Of a stretch of 61,403 bases of DNA, positions 40,500-53,420 are shown in pieces (within the stretch, counting starts at the first letter, position 1; each line of letters opens with the position of its first letter). The position numbers were made by a program, and so were the translations under genes. The stretch covers positions 1-61,403 of the forward strand of contig NZ_VUMO01000012.1 of assembly GCF_009696145.1 (NCBI RefSeq), written 5' to 3'. The stretch comes from Pseudoramibacter porci (GTDB lineage: Bacteria > Bacillota > Clostridia > Eubacteriales > Eubacteriaceae). The notes under the pieces are model-generated. The model had not been told where the DNA came from. It saw nothing but the letters and a program-made list of their open reading frames with translations, and ran no database searches.

Positions 40500-43265
40500 A
40501 TGTTTGATTTTTTTCAAAACCCTGCCTGCTTGTTAGCAGCCAAAACCGATCGCAAAGACCGTCAGAAATGGCTGCCCCTCTGGATGCATTTGCTGGATAC
40601 AGCCGACGTCATGGATGTGCTCGTTTCCGACTGGCTGCCCGATCATATCAAAGATATTCTATGTGCGGACGAAGATACCTTATCTCAAACTGCGCGATGT
40701 CTCGGTGCCATGCACGACATCGGTAAGGCCACCCCTTTATTTCAAAGCAGAATTTTGCAAAGCATCGACAACATCGACGATCTTCTTGAAGGACGCGGCC
40801 TGCCCATTTCTTCGTTAAATTGTTTCGACCGTTACACCCGTTCTCCTCACGCTTTGGCTGGAGAGGCGATTTTACTCAACCGCGCCGTGTCAGAAGATTT
40901 TGCTGCCATCGTCGGCGCCCATCACGGCATACCCCATCCTTTAGATCAGCCAAATTGGGGGCAGCTCCAAATCGACCCTTACGGTGCTACGTATTCCAAT
41001 TATTACGACGATATTCATCTGCACCTTAAAGATACATGGGAAAATACGCGGAGTGTCCTAATTCACGCAGTGCTCAATATGTGCGATTGTGCCTTTCCCG
41101 ATGACCTGGTCTCATATACGCTGCCGCAGCAAGTCATTTGGACGGGCTTACTCATCATGGCGGATTGGATTGCCAGCAATGAAAATTACTTTCCGCTGCT
41201 GTCCGTTGAGGAAGAAGGTCATCCATCCCTTTATCCGGATCGCGTTGAGGATGCCTTGGATAGACTCAACCTGCCGCCGATTTGGTCGCCTTGTTGTTAT
41301 GCACTTCCGCCCGAACAATTCAAAACACGTTTTGGGTTTTCCCCAAACTGTGTTCAAGAAAGCATTATTCAAATTGCCGCTTCTGTTAATAAACCCGGTC
41401 TTCTTATTTTAGAAGCGCCCATGGGTGTCGGCAAGACCGAAGCGGCTCTGGCCGCCGCGGAATTGCTTGCGAGTCGAACGGGATGTGGCGGTCTGTTCTT
41501 TGGCCTGCCCACCCAAGCGACCTCTAACGGTATTTTTCCTCGAATTGAGCATTGGGCCGCCTCCCAAGCCAAAAGTGATCAAGTGATCTACAGTATCAAG
41601 CTTGCCCACGGCGCCGCTGAACTCAATGAAGATTATCAATCTATATTTCACGGCACGGCAATCACCAACGAAGATAATGAAGATAACGGAACCAATCGAG
41701 ATTTGCTCGTTCATCCGTGGTTTGAAGGGCGTAAACAAGCGCTGCTCTCTGACTTTGTTATCGGCACTGTCGATCAGATCTTAATGATGGCGCTAAAACA
41801 GCGCCACTTGATGCTCCGCCATTTAGGTTTAGCCGGCAAAGTCGTCATTATCGACGAGTGCCACGCGTACGATGCTTATATGGATCAGTATCTGGAACAG
41901 GCGCTTGCCTGGCTTGGGGCTTACGATGTTCCTGTGATCCTGCTATCCGCCACTTTACCTTATGAGACACGGACTCAGCTCATTCGTGCCTATCAAAACA
42001 TGCGTTATAAAGAATTTACACGAATCGAAAAAGAACCTTGGATGACCTGCCGCGCCTATCCACTACTCACTTATACAGATGGTAAGGCGGTGATTTCCAA
42101 GGCGATCCCAGACGAAAGCTCTGAACGTACTGTCCGTATTGAGCAGATCGATGATGAGACCCTGTGTGACAGCTTATCCACTGCCTTATCTGAAGGTGGC
42201 TGTGCCGGTATTATTCTCAACACGGTTAAACGGGCGCAAGCTGTTGCAAAAAAACTGCAAGTTGCTTTCCCTAACGATGAAATTCTCATCTTCCATGGTG
42301 CTTTTACAATGGAACAACGTGCGGCGATTGAACAAATTTTACTTGCGCGTCTGGGTAAAAATTCAAAACCGGAAGATCGAAAAAATCTTATCGTCGTGGG
42401 CACTCAGGTGATGGAACAATCCCTCGATGTCGATTTTGACGTGATGGTCACCGATCTCTGCCCGGTCGATTTGCTGTTTCAGCGCATTGGCCGACTGCAC
42501 CGACATCAAAGAAAAAGACCCAATCCCGTTCAAAATGCCGTCTGTTATGTCCTGGGGGCGGATGAAAATCAGGAACTTGAGAAGGGTTCTGTCGCCGTCT
42601 ACGGCGAATATCTCCTCTTACGAACAAAAGAAATTTTGCCTGATCAATTATCAATTCCTAAAGATATCTCTGAAACCGTTCAGAATGTGTACGACCCAAC
42701 CTATTTGATCAATCCCCAAAAAGAAGCGGACGCTTTGCAAGATTATCAAAACCATCTGAACACGCTCAGGCAATCCGCTCATGCGTACCGCCTTGGCGCG
42801 CCATCAAAATCCAAGCGTCGCCGTACTCCCCTTTCGGGGTTATTGGACACTGCTGTCCCGAATGACGTCAAAGCAGATGCCGCGGTACGATACGGGACAG
42901 ACAGCATCGAAATCATTCTGCTTAAATATGATGCTAAAGCAACCCTGCTTTCTACTCTCTCCGCTTCTCCAGAATATTTTGCACCCGATGAAGCCCTCTC
43001 TGACGACGAAGCGCTGACCGTTGCCCGGCAAAAACTGAGGCTACCTTTAGCCTTCAGCGCCAGTTGGTCCATCGATGAGATCATTGCTTTTCTAGAAAAG
43101 CACTCGCAGCAATGGGTGCCGCTTTGGCTCATCCACCCCATTCTGAAAGGCGAATTGTTCTTGATTTTAGATGAAAATAATCAGGCACAGCTCAATGCCT
43201 ATACTGTCGGTTACGATCTGCGCCTCGGATTCTATTTTGAAAGGAAACACGATGAAAGACATTGA
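40500..43265 (+). CDS. cas3: Cas3 helicase-nuclease (type I-E)
   Basis: 921 residues from the ATG at 40500 (GGAGA nine bases upstream); a TTG 18 bases earlier is less likely. The N-terminal HD nuclease has AMHDIGKATPLFQ and VGAHHGIPHP. The SF2 helicase has Walker A EAPMGVGKTEAALAAAE, DEAH-like box VVIIDECHAYD, SAT motif LLSATLP and motif VI FQRIGRLHRHQ. Cas3 is recruited by Cascade to unwind and cut the targeted DNA. It is the first gene of a complete I-E set. Confidence 0.95.
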   Translation: MFDFFQNPACLLAAKTDRKDRQKWLPLWMHLLDTADVMDVLVSDWLPDHIKDILCADEDTLSQTARCLGAMHDIGKATPLFQSRILQSIDNIDDLLEGRGLPISSLNCFDRYTRSPHALAGEAILLNRAVSEDFAAIVGAHHGIPHPLDQPNWGQLQIDPYGATYSNYYDDIHLHLKDTWENTRSVLIHAVLNMCDCAFPDDLVSYTLPQQVIWTGLLIMADWIASNENYFPLLSVEEEGHPSLYPDRVEDALDRLNLPPIWSPCCYALPPEQFKTRFGFSPNCVQESIIQIAASVNKPGLLILEAPMGVGKTEAALAAAELLASRTGCGGLFFGLPTQATSNGIFPRIEHWAASQAKSDQVIYSIKLAHGAAELNEDYQSIFHGTAITNEDNEDNGTNRDLLVHPWFEGRKQALLSDFVIGTVDQILMMALKQRHLMLRHLGLAGKVVIIDECHAYDAYMDQYLEQALAWLGAYDVPVILLSATLPYETRTQLIRAYQNMRYKEFTRIEKEPWMTCRAYPLLTYTDGKAVISKAIPDESSERTVRIEQIDDETLCDSLSTALSEGGCAGIILNTVKRAQAVAKKLQVAFPNDEILIFHGAFTMEQRAAIEQILLARLGKNSKPEDRKNLIVVGTQVMEQSLDVDFDVMVTDLCPVDLLFQRIGRLHRHQRKRPNPVQNAVCYVLGADENQELEKGSVAVYGEYLLLRTKEILPDQLSIPKDISETVQNVYDPTYLINPQKEADALQDYQNHLNTLRQSAHAYRLGAPSKSKRRRTPLSGLLDTAVPNDVKADAAVRYGTDSIEIILLKYDAKATLLSTLSASPEYFAPDEALSDDEALTVARQKLRLPLAFSASWSIDEIIAFLEKHSQQWVPLWLIHPILKGELFLILDENNQAQLNAYTVGYDLRLGFYFERKHDERH

Positions 43266-44922
43266 ATTCAACTTAATCGATGAACCCTGGCTCAAGGTGA
43301 TCCGAGAGGATCTGACCGTTGAGACCTTATCGTTAAAAAACCTTTTGCTTCACGCTCAAGATTACAAGGATCTAGCCGGCGAAACGCCAGCCCAGAATTT
43401 TGCTGTTCTGCGCATGCTGCTCGCCTTACTCTATACGATCTTTGAACGGGTCGATGTTGACGGCACACCCGATGCGCTTATCGAGATCGATGATATCGAT
43501 GCGGCTTATGACGCCGTCTTCAACCGCTGGCAGACACTCTGGGAACTCAAACATTTTCCAGAAAAACCGATTTTAGATTACTTCAACCAGCACCACGATG
43601 CGTTCTGGCTGTTTCATCCGGCAAGGCCATTTTATCAAGTACCCGAGGCCACTCTGGGCAGCCCCTACAACGCGCCAAAATTAATCGGTGACTTATCAGA
43701 AAGCGGTAATAAAAAGAGACTTTTTTCTAGCCGAAGTGGGATTGGAAAAGAACAAATCCCGTTTGCTGAAGCCGCGCGCTGGCTTCTCTACATTAATGCC
43801 TTTGACGACACATCTGCCAAACCCAAAAAGAAGGGTCTTCCTTCTCCTGGTGCAGGATGGGTTGGCAAATTGGGTATGGTCGAAAATGTCGGTAACAATT
43901 TGTTCGAAACACTTCTGCTGAATCTTACCTTTTTGAAAGATGGCACCGAACTTTGGTCGGCCCCCCCTTTACCAGCTTGGGAACACCCGCCAAAACCAGA
44001 CGAGCGAACCGAAATTTCGATTCCTGATGAGCCTGCTGCGCTTTTATCTTTGCAATCCCGCCGTATTCTTTTAAAACGTAAGGATGACGCTGTTGTCGGG
44101 TACACTTTGCTCGGTGGCGATTTCTTCTCTAATGACGATGCCTTTAACGAACAGATGACCTCATGGCGAAAAATAAACAAAACGAAAAAACAATTTGTCT
44201 GGCATCCGAAACGCATGGATCCCAATCGTCAAATGTGGCGAGACTTTGGCCAATATTTTCTGGTCCACAGTAGGAGTAGTGCGGAAAGCAACCATCTTCC
44301 TGGAATAATTCAATGGTTATACGCATTGAAGAAGGAAAATATCATAACTCCTCATAAAAAAATTCAACTTCGCGGCATCGCCTTGCAATATGGCGATAAA
44401 GATTTTTTTATCAATGATTTTTCCAGCGATACGTTAACTTATTTTACTGACTTGCTCAATACAGAAAGTGACGGTCTTCGGAATCAAATTGAAACTGAAA
44501 TTCAAAAATGTGATGATACTGCTAACGCGATTCATTTACTTTGCCGAAATATTGCCATCGCTAGCGGTTCTGATTCTGAAAATGAAAAAAATCAGCAAAA
44601 AGGACGCCGTCTGTTTTATCAAACGATTGATCAACCCATGCGCGCCTGGCTGCTTCAATTTAATCACGAGGTTTCTCCTGAAAACAACCAAGCGCTTTTC
44701 GATCAATGGGAAAACGAATCGCGAAGGATTGCTGCAGCTATTGCTGAACAATTAGAAGCTAACGCTGGACCTGCAGCTTTCCGCGGGCACACCATTCACG
44801 ACCAAAAAACAGAAAAGGATTATCATTACACCGTCTCAAAAGCTGATTTACAATTCCGAAAATCGCTCAACAAAATTTATCCCAGAAAGGACGTGAATCA
44901 TGAACAAACGACAACAAGTTAA
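43252..44922 (+). CDS. casA: Cas8e/Cse1 (CasA), large Cascade subunit
   Basis: 556 residues from MKDIEFNLIDEPWLKVI, with AAAGGAAACACG upstream; it overlaps the cas3 stop by 14 bases. FNLIDEPWL and the later PFYQVPEATL are usual for Cse1. This subunit recognises the PAM and recruits Cas3. The C-terminus forms a helical bundle that contacts Cse2. Confidence 0.92.
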   Translation: MKDIEFNLIDEPWLKVIREDLTVETLSLKNLLLHAQDYKDLAGETPAQNFAVLRMLLALLYTIFERVDVDGTPDALIEIDDIDAAYDAVFNRWQTLWELKHFPEKPILDYFNQHHDAFWLFHPARPFYQVPEATLGSPYNAPKLIGDLSESGNKKRLFSSRSGIGKEQIPFAEAARWLLYINAFDDTSAKPKKKGLPSPGAGWVGKLGMVENVGNNLFETLLLNLTFLKDGTELWSAPPLPAWEHPPKPDERTEISIPDEPAALLSLQSRRILLKRKDDAVVGYTLLGGDFFSNDDAFNEQMTSWRKINKTKKQFVWHPKRMDPNRQMWRDFGQYFLVHSRSSAESNHLPGIIQWLYALKKENIITPHKKIQLRGIALQYGDKDFFINDFSSDTLTYFTDLLNTESDGLRNQIETEIQKCDDTANAIHLLCRNIAIASGSDSENEKNQQKGRRLFYQTIDQPMRAWLLQFNHEVSPENNQALFDQWENESRRIAAAIAEQLEANAGPAAFRGHTIHDQKTEKDYHYTVSKADLQFRKSLNKIYPRKDVNHEQTTTS

Positions 44923-45493
44923 AACTTTTGTGGGTCGAAAACTCACACGATTTGAAAGAAATAAGGAAAACGGATCCGGTAAAGCCGAACTTGCCGCACT
45001 CCGCCGCGGCGTCGGAAGACGCCCGGGTGAGCTGCCGGAATTGACCGGTACTTTTCTAAACGAAATGCCAGAAGAACTGATGGGCCACACTGATGCGCCC
45101 AGTTCCGCAGAATGGGCTGTTTACACCGCACTCACCCTCTACGCGCTGCACCAGCAGGGCCAAAACCAGCCGATGCACCTCGAAGGGCAAAAGCTTGGCA
45201 CGGCAATCCGGTATTTAATGCCTTCGGGCATGCCTGAGGACAATCCACCCATTCTCGCGCGCTTCAACCAAATGGCCGCTTCAGCTGACATCGCTGAGCT
45301 GGCTCAGCACTTGCGCGGCATCGTCACACTATTGCGTGCCAATAGCATTCCCTTGGATTATATCGATCTGGCTGACGATCTTTACCGCTACCAATTTGAA
45401 GACAATCGAAACAGCCTGCGCTTAAAATGGGGCCGAGATTTCTACCGAACGCCTCTCAACGAAACAGATTCGAAAAACAATACCGAACACTAA
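44900..45493 (+). CDS. casB: Cse2 (CasB), small Cascade subunit
   Basis: 197 residues. It is helical and rich in Arg and Lys, with AELAALRRGVGRRPGELPE near the N-terminus, the usual Cse2 motif, and GTAIRYLM further on. Two copies line the inner face of Cascade. It starts inside the end of casA (23-base overlap). Confidence 0.9.
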   Translation: MNKRQQVKTFVGRKLTRFERNKENGSGKAELAALRRGVGRRPGELPELTGTFLNEMPEELMGHTDAPSSAEWAVYTALTLYALHQQGQNQPMHLEGQKLGTAIRYLMPSGMPEDNPPILARFNQMAASADIAELAQHLRGIVTLLRANSIPLDYIDLADDLYRYQFEDNRNSLRLKWGRDFYRTPLNETDSKNNTEH

Positions 45494-45520
45494 AACACAA
45501 TCAACAGAAAGGTTAATATT

Positions 45521-46588
45521 ATGAACAACAGATTATTTGTCGATTTTCACGTTTTACAAACCGTTCCGCCGTCCTGCGTTAACCGCGACGACACCGGGCG
45601 TCCTAAAACCGCCGTTTACGGCGGCACCACTCGCGCCAGAGTTTCTTCCCAATCCTGGAAACACGCGATTCGCGAATATTTCACCACACACATCCCAGAA
45701 TTCGATTTAGGCAAGCGCACAAAACGCATTGTAGGGCTCGTCGCCGACGCGATTCACGAACTTCGCGCTGATCTCGACGAAGAAAAAACACTCAAAATGG
45801 CTGAAAACGCATTGAAAAATGCGGGGCTTAAAATAAAATCGGCCGACAAAGGGACTGACGCCTTGTTTTTTATCAGCAACGAACAAGTCAAAGCTCTTGC
45901 AGAATTAGCCGTTTCAGGTGAAACTGGCAAAAAGAAATACGCTGAAGCTTTGAAAATTCATCCTTCTATCGATATGGTGATGTTTGGCCGAATGGTCGCC
46001 AGCGATCCTTCTTTGAATTACGACGCAACGGTGCAGGTTGCTCACAGTATCTCGACACATACCGTGCACACCGAATACGATTATTTTACCGCTGTCGACG
46101 ACTGTTCTTCAGAAGATAATGCTGGAGCAGGGCATCTCGGAACAACTGAATTCAATTCCGCCACACTGTATCGTTACGCCACCATCAACGTCAGTGAGCT
46201 AAAAAAATTTGCAGGGGAGCGCACCGCAGAAGCAGTCAGCGATTTTGCACGGGCTTTTGTTCAGTCCATGCCAACTGGAAAAATCAACGCCTACGCCAAT
46301 TTCACGGTGCCAGACGACGTCTACATCACCGTACGGCGTGATCAACCCATCAATCTCTGCGGGGCTTTTGAACGGCCTGTCCGAAGCAAAGCGGAGGGTT
46401 ACGTCAAAGGATCGGAAAGCGCTTTTAATGACTACACCCAAAAAGTATATACAAACTTTGCAGAAGCGCCCGCAGCCGCCTTTGGAACCGGTGACGGAAC
46501 CGCAACGCTCATCGATACGGAACCGCTGTCTCAGGTGTTTGACGATCTCCAGACCTATCTCGAAAAAGTTCTCAGGAGCGTACAATGA
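45521..46588 (+). CDS. casC: Cas7e/Cse4 (CasC), Cascade backbone
   Basis: 355 residues. The N-terminus RLFVDFHVLQTVPPSCVNRD and GTTRARVSSQSWKHAIREYF are diagnostic of CasC. HSISTHTVHTEYDYFTAVDD is another conserved part. Six copies hold the crRNA spacer. The gap after casB is 27 bases and holds the RBS AGAAAGG. Confidence 0.94.
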   Translation: MNNRLFVDFHVLQTVPPSCVNRDDTGRPKTAVYGGTTRARVSSQSWKHAIREYFTTHIPEFDLGKRTKRIVGLVADAIHELRADLDEEKTLKMAENALKNAGLKIKSADKGTDALFFISNEQVKALAELAVSGETGKKKYAEALKIHPSIDMVMFGRMVASDPSLNYDATVQVAHSISTHTVHTEYDYFTAVDDCSSEDNAGAGHLGTTEFNSATLYRYATINVSELKKFAGERTAEAVSDFARAFVQSMPTGKINAYANFTVPDDVYITVRRDQPINLCGAFERPVRSKAEGYVKGSESAFNDYTQKVYTNFAEAPAAAFGTGDGTATLIDTEPLSQVFDDLQTYLEKVLRSVQ

Positions 46589-47274
46589 GCACGCTCCTGC
46601 TGCGTCTCGCTGCCCCACTGCAATCCTGGGGCGACGATTCGAAATTTAACGTACGGCGAACATACACGGTGCCAACAAAAAGCGGCGTGATCGGACTGCT
46701 GGCGTCAGCTCTAGGGCTGCCACGCACCGCAGATCACGATATCCAGCATTTAAACGAAAGCTTAACTATGGGCGTTCGCGTCGATCAGCCCGGAGAAATG
46801 ATTGAAGACTTTCATACAGCCCACGGCGATAAACAAAGCGATATTACACGGCGGCAATATTTATGCGATGCGGTGTTCACCGTTGGCCTTGAATCGAAAG
46901 ATGCCAATCTCATCAAACAGTTGGAAGAGGCTTTGCATCATCCGGTTTATCCGTTGTTTCTAGGCCGGCGCGCGTGTCCGCCAACACTGCCGCTTTCTCT
47001 CGGCATCCGAGACACTGCACTGATCCCTGCGCTTCAAAACGAGCCCTGGCAGGCTGCAGACTGGCACCAGAAACAGCTCGATCCCAATCTTCGTCTCGTC
47101 ATCGAAACAACCACTCCGGGCAGACGCCCTTTTCACCGGCTTAAAGACGTCCCGATTTCTTATAGCCCAATTCGTAGGCAATACACTTACCGCTACGCGG
47201 CCGAATGGGATTTGACTCAGATGAAGGGAGAACCGATTGAAACGGAACACGATCCCTTCAGCGAATTGAGGTGA
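46585..47274 (+). CDS. casD: Cas5e (CasD), crRNA 5'-handle binding subunit
   Basis: 229 residues. Typical start LLLRLAAPLQSWGDDSKFNV, then TVPTKSGVIGLLASALG and YPLFLGRRACPP. It caps the 5' handle of the crRNA. It overlaps casC by four bases. Confidence 0.93.
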   Translation: MSTLLLRLAAPLQSWGDDSKFNVRRTYTVPTKSGVIGLLASALGLPRTADHDIQHLNESLTMGVRVDQPGEMIEDFHTAHGDKQSDITRRQYLCDAVFTVGLESKDANLIKQLEEALHHPVYPLFLGRRACPPTLPLSLGIRDTALIPALQNEPWQAADWHQKQLDPNLRLVIETTTPGRRPFHRLKDVPISYSPIRRQYTYRYAAEWDLTQMKGEPIETEHDPFSELR

Positions 47275-47280
47275 TGATCC

Positions 47281-49780
<2,500 letters not shown>

Positions 49781-49801
49781 AAAATCAAGTGTTTCGTTAG
49801 T

Positions 49802-51170
49802 GTGTTCCCCGCATACGCGGGGATGATCCTATCACCGGCATCAATCAGAAGCTGTCGACGGAGTGTTCCCCGCATACGCGGGGATGATCCTTTTCGCGAA
49901 GTCGATACCGACCACGCACGTCCGTGTTCCCCGCATACGCGGGGATGATCCTCAGTGCGCCCGACGCGAAATTGGCTTTGCTGTGTGTTCCCCGCATACG
50001 CGGGGATGATCCTCACACGGCCGCCCAAAAATGGGCGGTCATTTCGTGTTCCCCGCATACGCGGGGATGATCCTAAAAAATCGCAACAGTGAGCCGGGGG
50101 CGTCTGGTGTTCCCCGCATACGCGGGGATGATCCTTCCAGCGACGTGGTGTTGACCGCAATTTCGATGTGTTCCCCGCATACGCGGGGATGATCCCGCGC
50201 CTGCGATGGAGTCAGCATATAAAGTAGAGTGTTCCCCGCATACGCGGGGATGATCCCCTGATCGGTATACCATTTCTGATCTTTTTGCAGTGTTCCCCGC
50301 ATACGCGGGGATGATCCTTTCGCAGGTCACCGGCACCACAAACCGACTAGGTGTTCCCCGCATACGCGGGGATGATCCCAGGGACCGCGTCGTCCGGTAC
50401 GAACGACGTCAGTGTTCCCCGCATACGCGGGGATGATCCTGGACCCCAGCGACGCGCCGAGTACCGCCGTCGGTGTTCCCCGCATACGCGGGGATGATCC
50501 TTTTTCCGATTTCAGAAATCGCGGATCCGTTAAGTGTTCCCCGCATACGCGGGGATGATCCATTATAATCGCCCTCAATATAGAGGACCCAGAAAGTGTT
50601 CCCCGCATACGCGGGGATGATCCTGTGACCGCCCGGCGCACGCTGACCGTTTTGTTGTGTTCCCCGCATACGCGGGGATGATCCTTTGCCAATGTACCCC
50701 AGAGGGGTATATGAATAGTGTTCCCCGCATACGCGGGGATGATCCTCTACAAGCTGCCGCCTTCGGTACGCGGTGAGCGTGTTCCCCGCATACGCGGGGA
50801 TGATCCTGATTCTGCCTTTTCCGCTTTTAGCTGATAGCTGTGTTCCCCGCATACGCGGGGATGATCCTAAGGCCGCGGCAGCAAGGCGCCCCGCGGCCGT
50901 GTGTTCCCCGCATACGCGGGGATGATCCTATCTGCCTGCCTGACGTCGCGTATCGGCGCGCGTGTTCCCCGCATACGCGGGGATGATCCTTATAGCCTCG
51001 ACATCGGGGGCGCGTCAAGTCAGTGTTCCCCGCATACGCGGGGATGATCCTAAATCGATTACGGCACTAGTACGACACTTAGTGTTCCCCGCGCACGCGG
51101 GGATGATCCCTTAATGTCAATCCGTACTTTCTAAAAATCGAAGTGTTCTCTGCACACGCAGGAGTGAATT
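49802..51170 (+). CRISPR. Type I-E CRISPR array, 22 repeats plus one degenerate
   Basis: The repeat is 28 bases, starting GTGTTCCCCGCATACGCGG and ending GGATGATCC, with a CCCCGC/GCGGGG stem. Repeats start at 49802 and recur every 61 bases (33-base spacers) with two exceptions: the spacer at 50562-50595 is 34 and that at 51051-51081 is 31. The repeat at 51082 has one change (GCGCACGCGG), and the copy at 51143-51170 is heavily mutated. Degeneracy on the right and cas2 on the left mean new spacers enter on the left and the array is read on the plus strand. Spacer targets cannot be named without a search. Confidence 0.97.
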
Positions 51171-51210
51171 CTATTGTAAATCTTCGCCCTACTAGATCGC
51201 AGTTAAATTT

Positions 51211-51951
51211 TTATATATTCCCCGCTATTTTATCTTTCACCACGCCCAACACTTCCCTCAGCATATTATTCGGCAGGTACAGCGGGGTTGAGGGTGCGGC
51301 GATGCCGTACACATGGCGGTAGCCGGCCTTTTTCGCAAGGCGCAGTCCGCGATAGACGTGGAAATTATTTGTCACAATGCCGATGTGGTCCGTCTTGATC
51401 TGCATCAGCCTGGCCGAATACCGGATGTTCTCAACCGTGTTCTGCGACCGGTCTTCCATTTGGATGCGTTTCGGCGCAATGCCTTTCCGGATCAAATACC
51501 GGCGCATGGCCGACGCTTCGGTTTCCGGCTCGTTGGCGCCGCGCCCGCCGGAGACGATGCACTGCGTTTCCGGATGCGCCTTGAGATAATCGGCCGCTGT
51601 ATCCAACCGGTAGGCCAGGACCCGGCTCGGCCCCGCCGCTCTCACCTGGGCACCGAGCACGACGATCGCGTCGAGATGTTTCGGCGCTTTAGCGTGGAAC
51701 TGCGTGCTGATCAGCGCGCACATCGCCGCAATGCCCACAACAACCGCCGCCAGCACCACGCCAACCGCAATCCGCACACCCGCTGGCAGCCGGCCCCACG
51801 CACCGCTGTGTATCCCTGCCGCTGCCAATGCGCAAAGGGCGCCGACCGCGAACCAAATGAGATAAAACTTCGTTCCCGACGCGAGACTGAGGATCAGCAC
51901 GCCGTAAAGGCACGATAATGCCGCCAGCCCTATCAGTATTTTCATTTTCAC
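51211..51951 (-). CDS. YdcF/SanA-type membrane protein (DUF218)
   Basis: 246 residues. Three hydrophobic helices lie in the first 90 residues, then a DUF218 domain: DAIVVLGAQVRAAGPSRVLA, CIVSGGRGANEPETEASAM, RSQNTVENIRYSARLM and GIVTNNFHVYRGLRLAKKAG. Relatives (SanA, ElyC, YdcF) are linked to envelope integrity, but their chemistry is unclear. It faces the CRISPR array from the right and is not related to it in function. Confidence 0.88.
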   Translation of the reverse strand: MKMKILIGLAALSCLYGVLILSLASGTKFYLIWFAVGALCALAAAGIHSGAWGRLPAGVRIAVGVVLAAVVVGIAAMCALISTQFHAKAPKHLDAIVVLGAQVRAAGPSRVLAYRLDTAADYLKAHPETQCIVSGGRGANEPETEASAMRRYLIRKGIAPKRIQMEDRSQNTVENIRYSARLMQIKTDHIGIVTNNFHVYRGLRLAKKAGYRHVYGIAAPSTPLYLPNNMLREVLGVVKDKIAGNI

Positions 51952-52093
51952 GCCTCCCCCCCGTTTTCATACTCAATCTCCTCTTTTTCATGATGCTTTT
52001 ATTGTATCATGATCCTTTAAATCCGTGTCAATCCTCAACGGCTGACAGCTGTGCTGTTTTTTTCAATATAAATATTTTTAGCGGTTTTAATTT

Positions 52094-52122
52094 TTGACAA
52101 AGTTTCTTAATTAAATTAAGGT
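52094..52122 (+). promoter_or_regulatory. Promoter with palindrome before the SARP-like gene
   Basis: A perfect -35 TTGACA at 52094-52099 is followed 17 bases later by the weak -10 TAAGGT. A palindrome CTTAATTAAATTAAG at 52106-52120 lies in the spacer, and CTTAATT recurs at 52126. These could be autoregulatory sites. The rest of the gap at 51952-52190 shows nothing else. Confidence 0.5.
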
Positions 52123-52190
52123 CTCCTTAATTTGAATTTGCAAGAATGAACTATAAATAAGATACAGAATGAAGAAAATAGAGAGCTATT

Positions 52191-53420
52191 ATGACCATTG
52201 ATTTCAACACCGTAACCGTCCAGTTATTCAAACAATTTACCATGCGCTACAAGGGCAAGACCTTGTTTTCCAAAGAAGCAATGCCCTTGCGCCGATCGGT
52301 GCTATTGGCTTATCTCATCATTCATCGCGATCAGGTCAGCTCTGTGAGCGCCTTGTCTGAACTTTTCTGTTCCCATTCAAAAAAACCAGAGGGGGCTCTG
52401 CGCAACCTCATTTACCGGATCCGCCAGGCCCTGTCCGACATCTGGCCCGAGGACACCTTCATCCTCTCCCGCCCCGGCGGCTATCAATGGAATCCCGCAA
52501 TTCCCTTACAAGTCGATACCCAAACCTTCGATGCCCTCTACAGGCGATTTAAACTTTCCGAAGACATCGACGGCCGAATCGATCTGGGCCTTAAACTCAT
52601 GGAATTATACGCCGGTGATTTCAACAAATTGGCTCAATCCCGCTACGAATGGGTTCGGCAACGGTCGGTCTATTTCCGTCTCGCCATGACAGAAATGCTG
52701 AAAGTCCTCGCCAATGATCTCGCCGCCCGCCAGCACCGTGCCGATCTCGAATCCATTGCCCTCTCAGCCATCTCTAATGCCTACATCGACGAAAGTCTGC
52801 ACCAAGCCATCATCCGTGCGCTATTATCCTGCAGGCTTTTCCCTCAGGCGGTGTCCTACTGCCAGTGGCTGATTGATTTTTTCCGCCACACCCTGGAAAT
52901 CGAACCCTCACCGGATACCTTTAAGCTTCAGGCTGAAGTCATCGCAGCCGCCTCGCCTTCTACGGCACCCGTCCATCACCATTCTCTGGAAACGATCATG
53001 GCGAAGCTTGATGCCGCATCGGAAAACGGTGCTTTATACTGTGAGTACCCTGTTTTCAGAAAAATATATACTATCGTTTCTAACGCTGATCAAGTTCCCA
53101 CATCCTTTTTCTATCTGATCTTAATCACGTTGAAGGACGCGTCCTGCTTTAATAACGGTCAAAACCGTCATGCCGCGATGATGGTGGTCAAGGCCAGGCT
53201 CTCCCACATCCTCTGCGAAGACACAGTCTACACCCAATGCGCGGACAATCAATTCCTCATCCTTTTGCCGGTCCAGCGTCCGGAGAAAGCTGAACAGCTT
53301 GCCCGCAGACTGTGCAGCCATCTCGATCTGGATTTGGGCCAAACGGCTTATACCCTCGAATCACAGCCGCTTTCCCGTTGTAATCCATTACCCCCCCCCC
53401 ACACACATATTAATTCGTGA
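52191..53420 (+). CDS. SARP-like transcriptional regulator with BTAD domain
   Basis: 409 residues. Residues 1-95 form an OmpR-like winged helix (VTVQLFKQFTMRYKGKTL, LRNLIYRIRQALSDIWPED, FILSRPGGYQWNP). Residues about 100-250 match the bacterial transcriptional activator domain, a helical bundle with ESLHQAIIRALLSCRLFPQA. The C-terminal third is not recognised. Its gene lies just before the pilus operon, so it is the likely activator. The last codons run through a C10 tract. Confidence 0.82.
   Translation: MTIDFNTVTVQLFKQFTMRYKGKTLFSKEAMPLRRSVLLAYLIIHRDQVSSVSALSELFCSHSKKPEGALRNLIYRIRQALSDIWPEDTFILSRPGGYQWNPAIPLQVDTQTFDALYRRFKLSEDIDGRIDLGLKLMELYAGDFNKLAQSRYEWVRQRSVYFRLAMTEMLKVLANDLAARQHRADLESIALSAISNAYIDESLHQAIIRALLSCRLFPQAVSYCQWLIDFFRHTLEIEPSPDTFKLQAEVIAAASPSTAPVHHHSLETIMAKLDAASENGALYCEYPVFRKIYTIVSNADQVPTSFFYLILITLKDASCFNNGQNRHAAMMVVKARLSHILCEDTVYTQCADNQFLILLPVQRPEKAEQLARRLCSHLDLDLGQTAYTLESQPLSRCNPLPPPHTHINS
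53391..53400 (+). repeat. Homopolymeric C10 tract at the 3' end of the regulator gene
   Basis: Ten consecutive C encode PPP near residue 400, followed by an ACACACA stretch. Tracts of this length can slip in replication. One C fewer would extend the protein by about 35 residues, many of them hydrophobic; one C more would end it at once. Confidence 0.85.
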
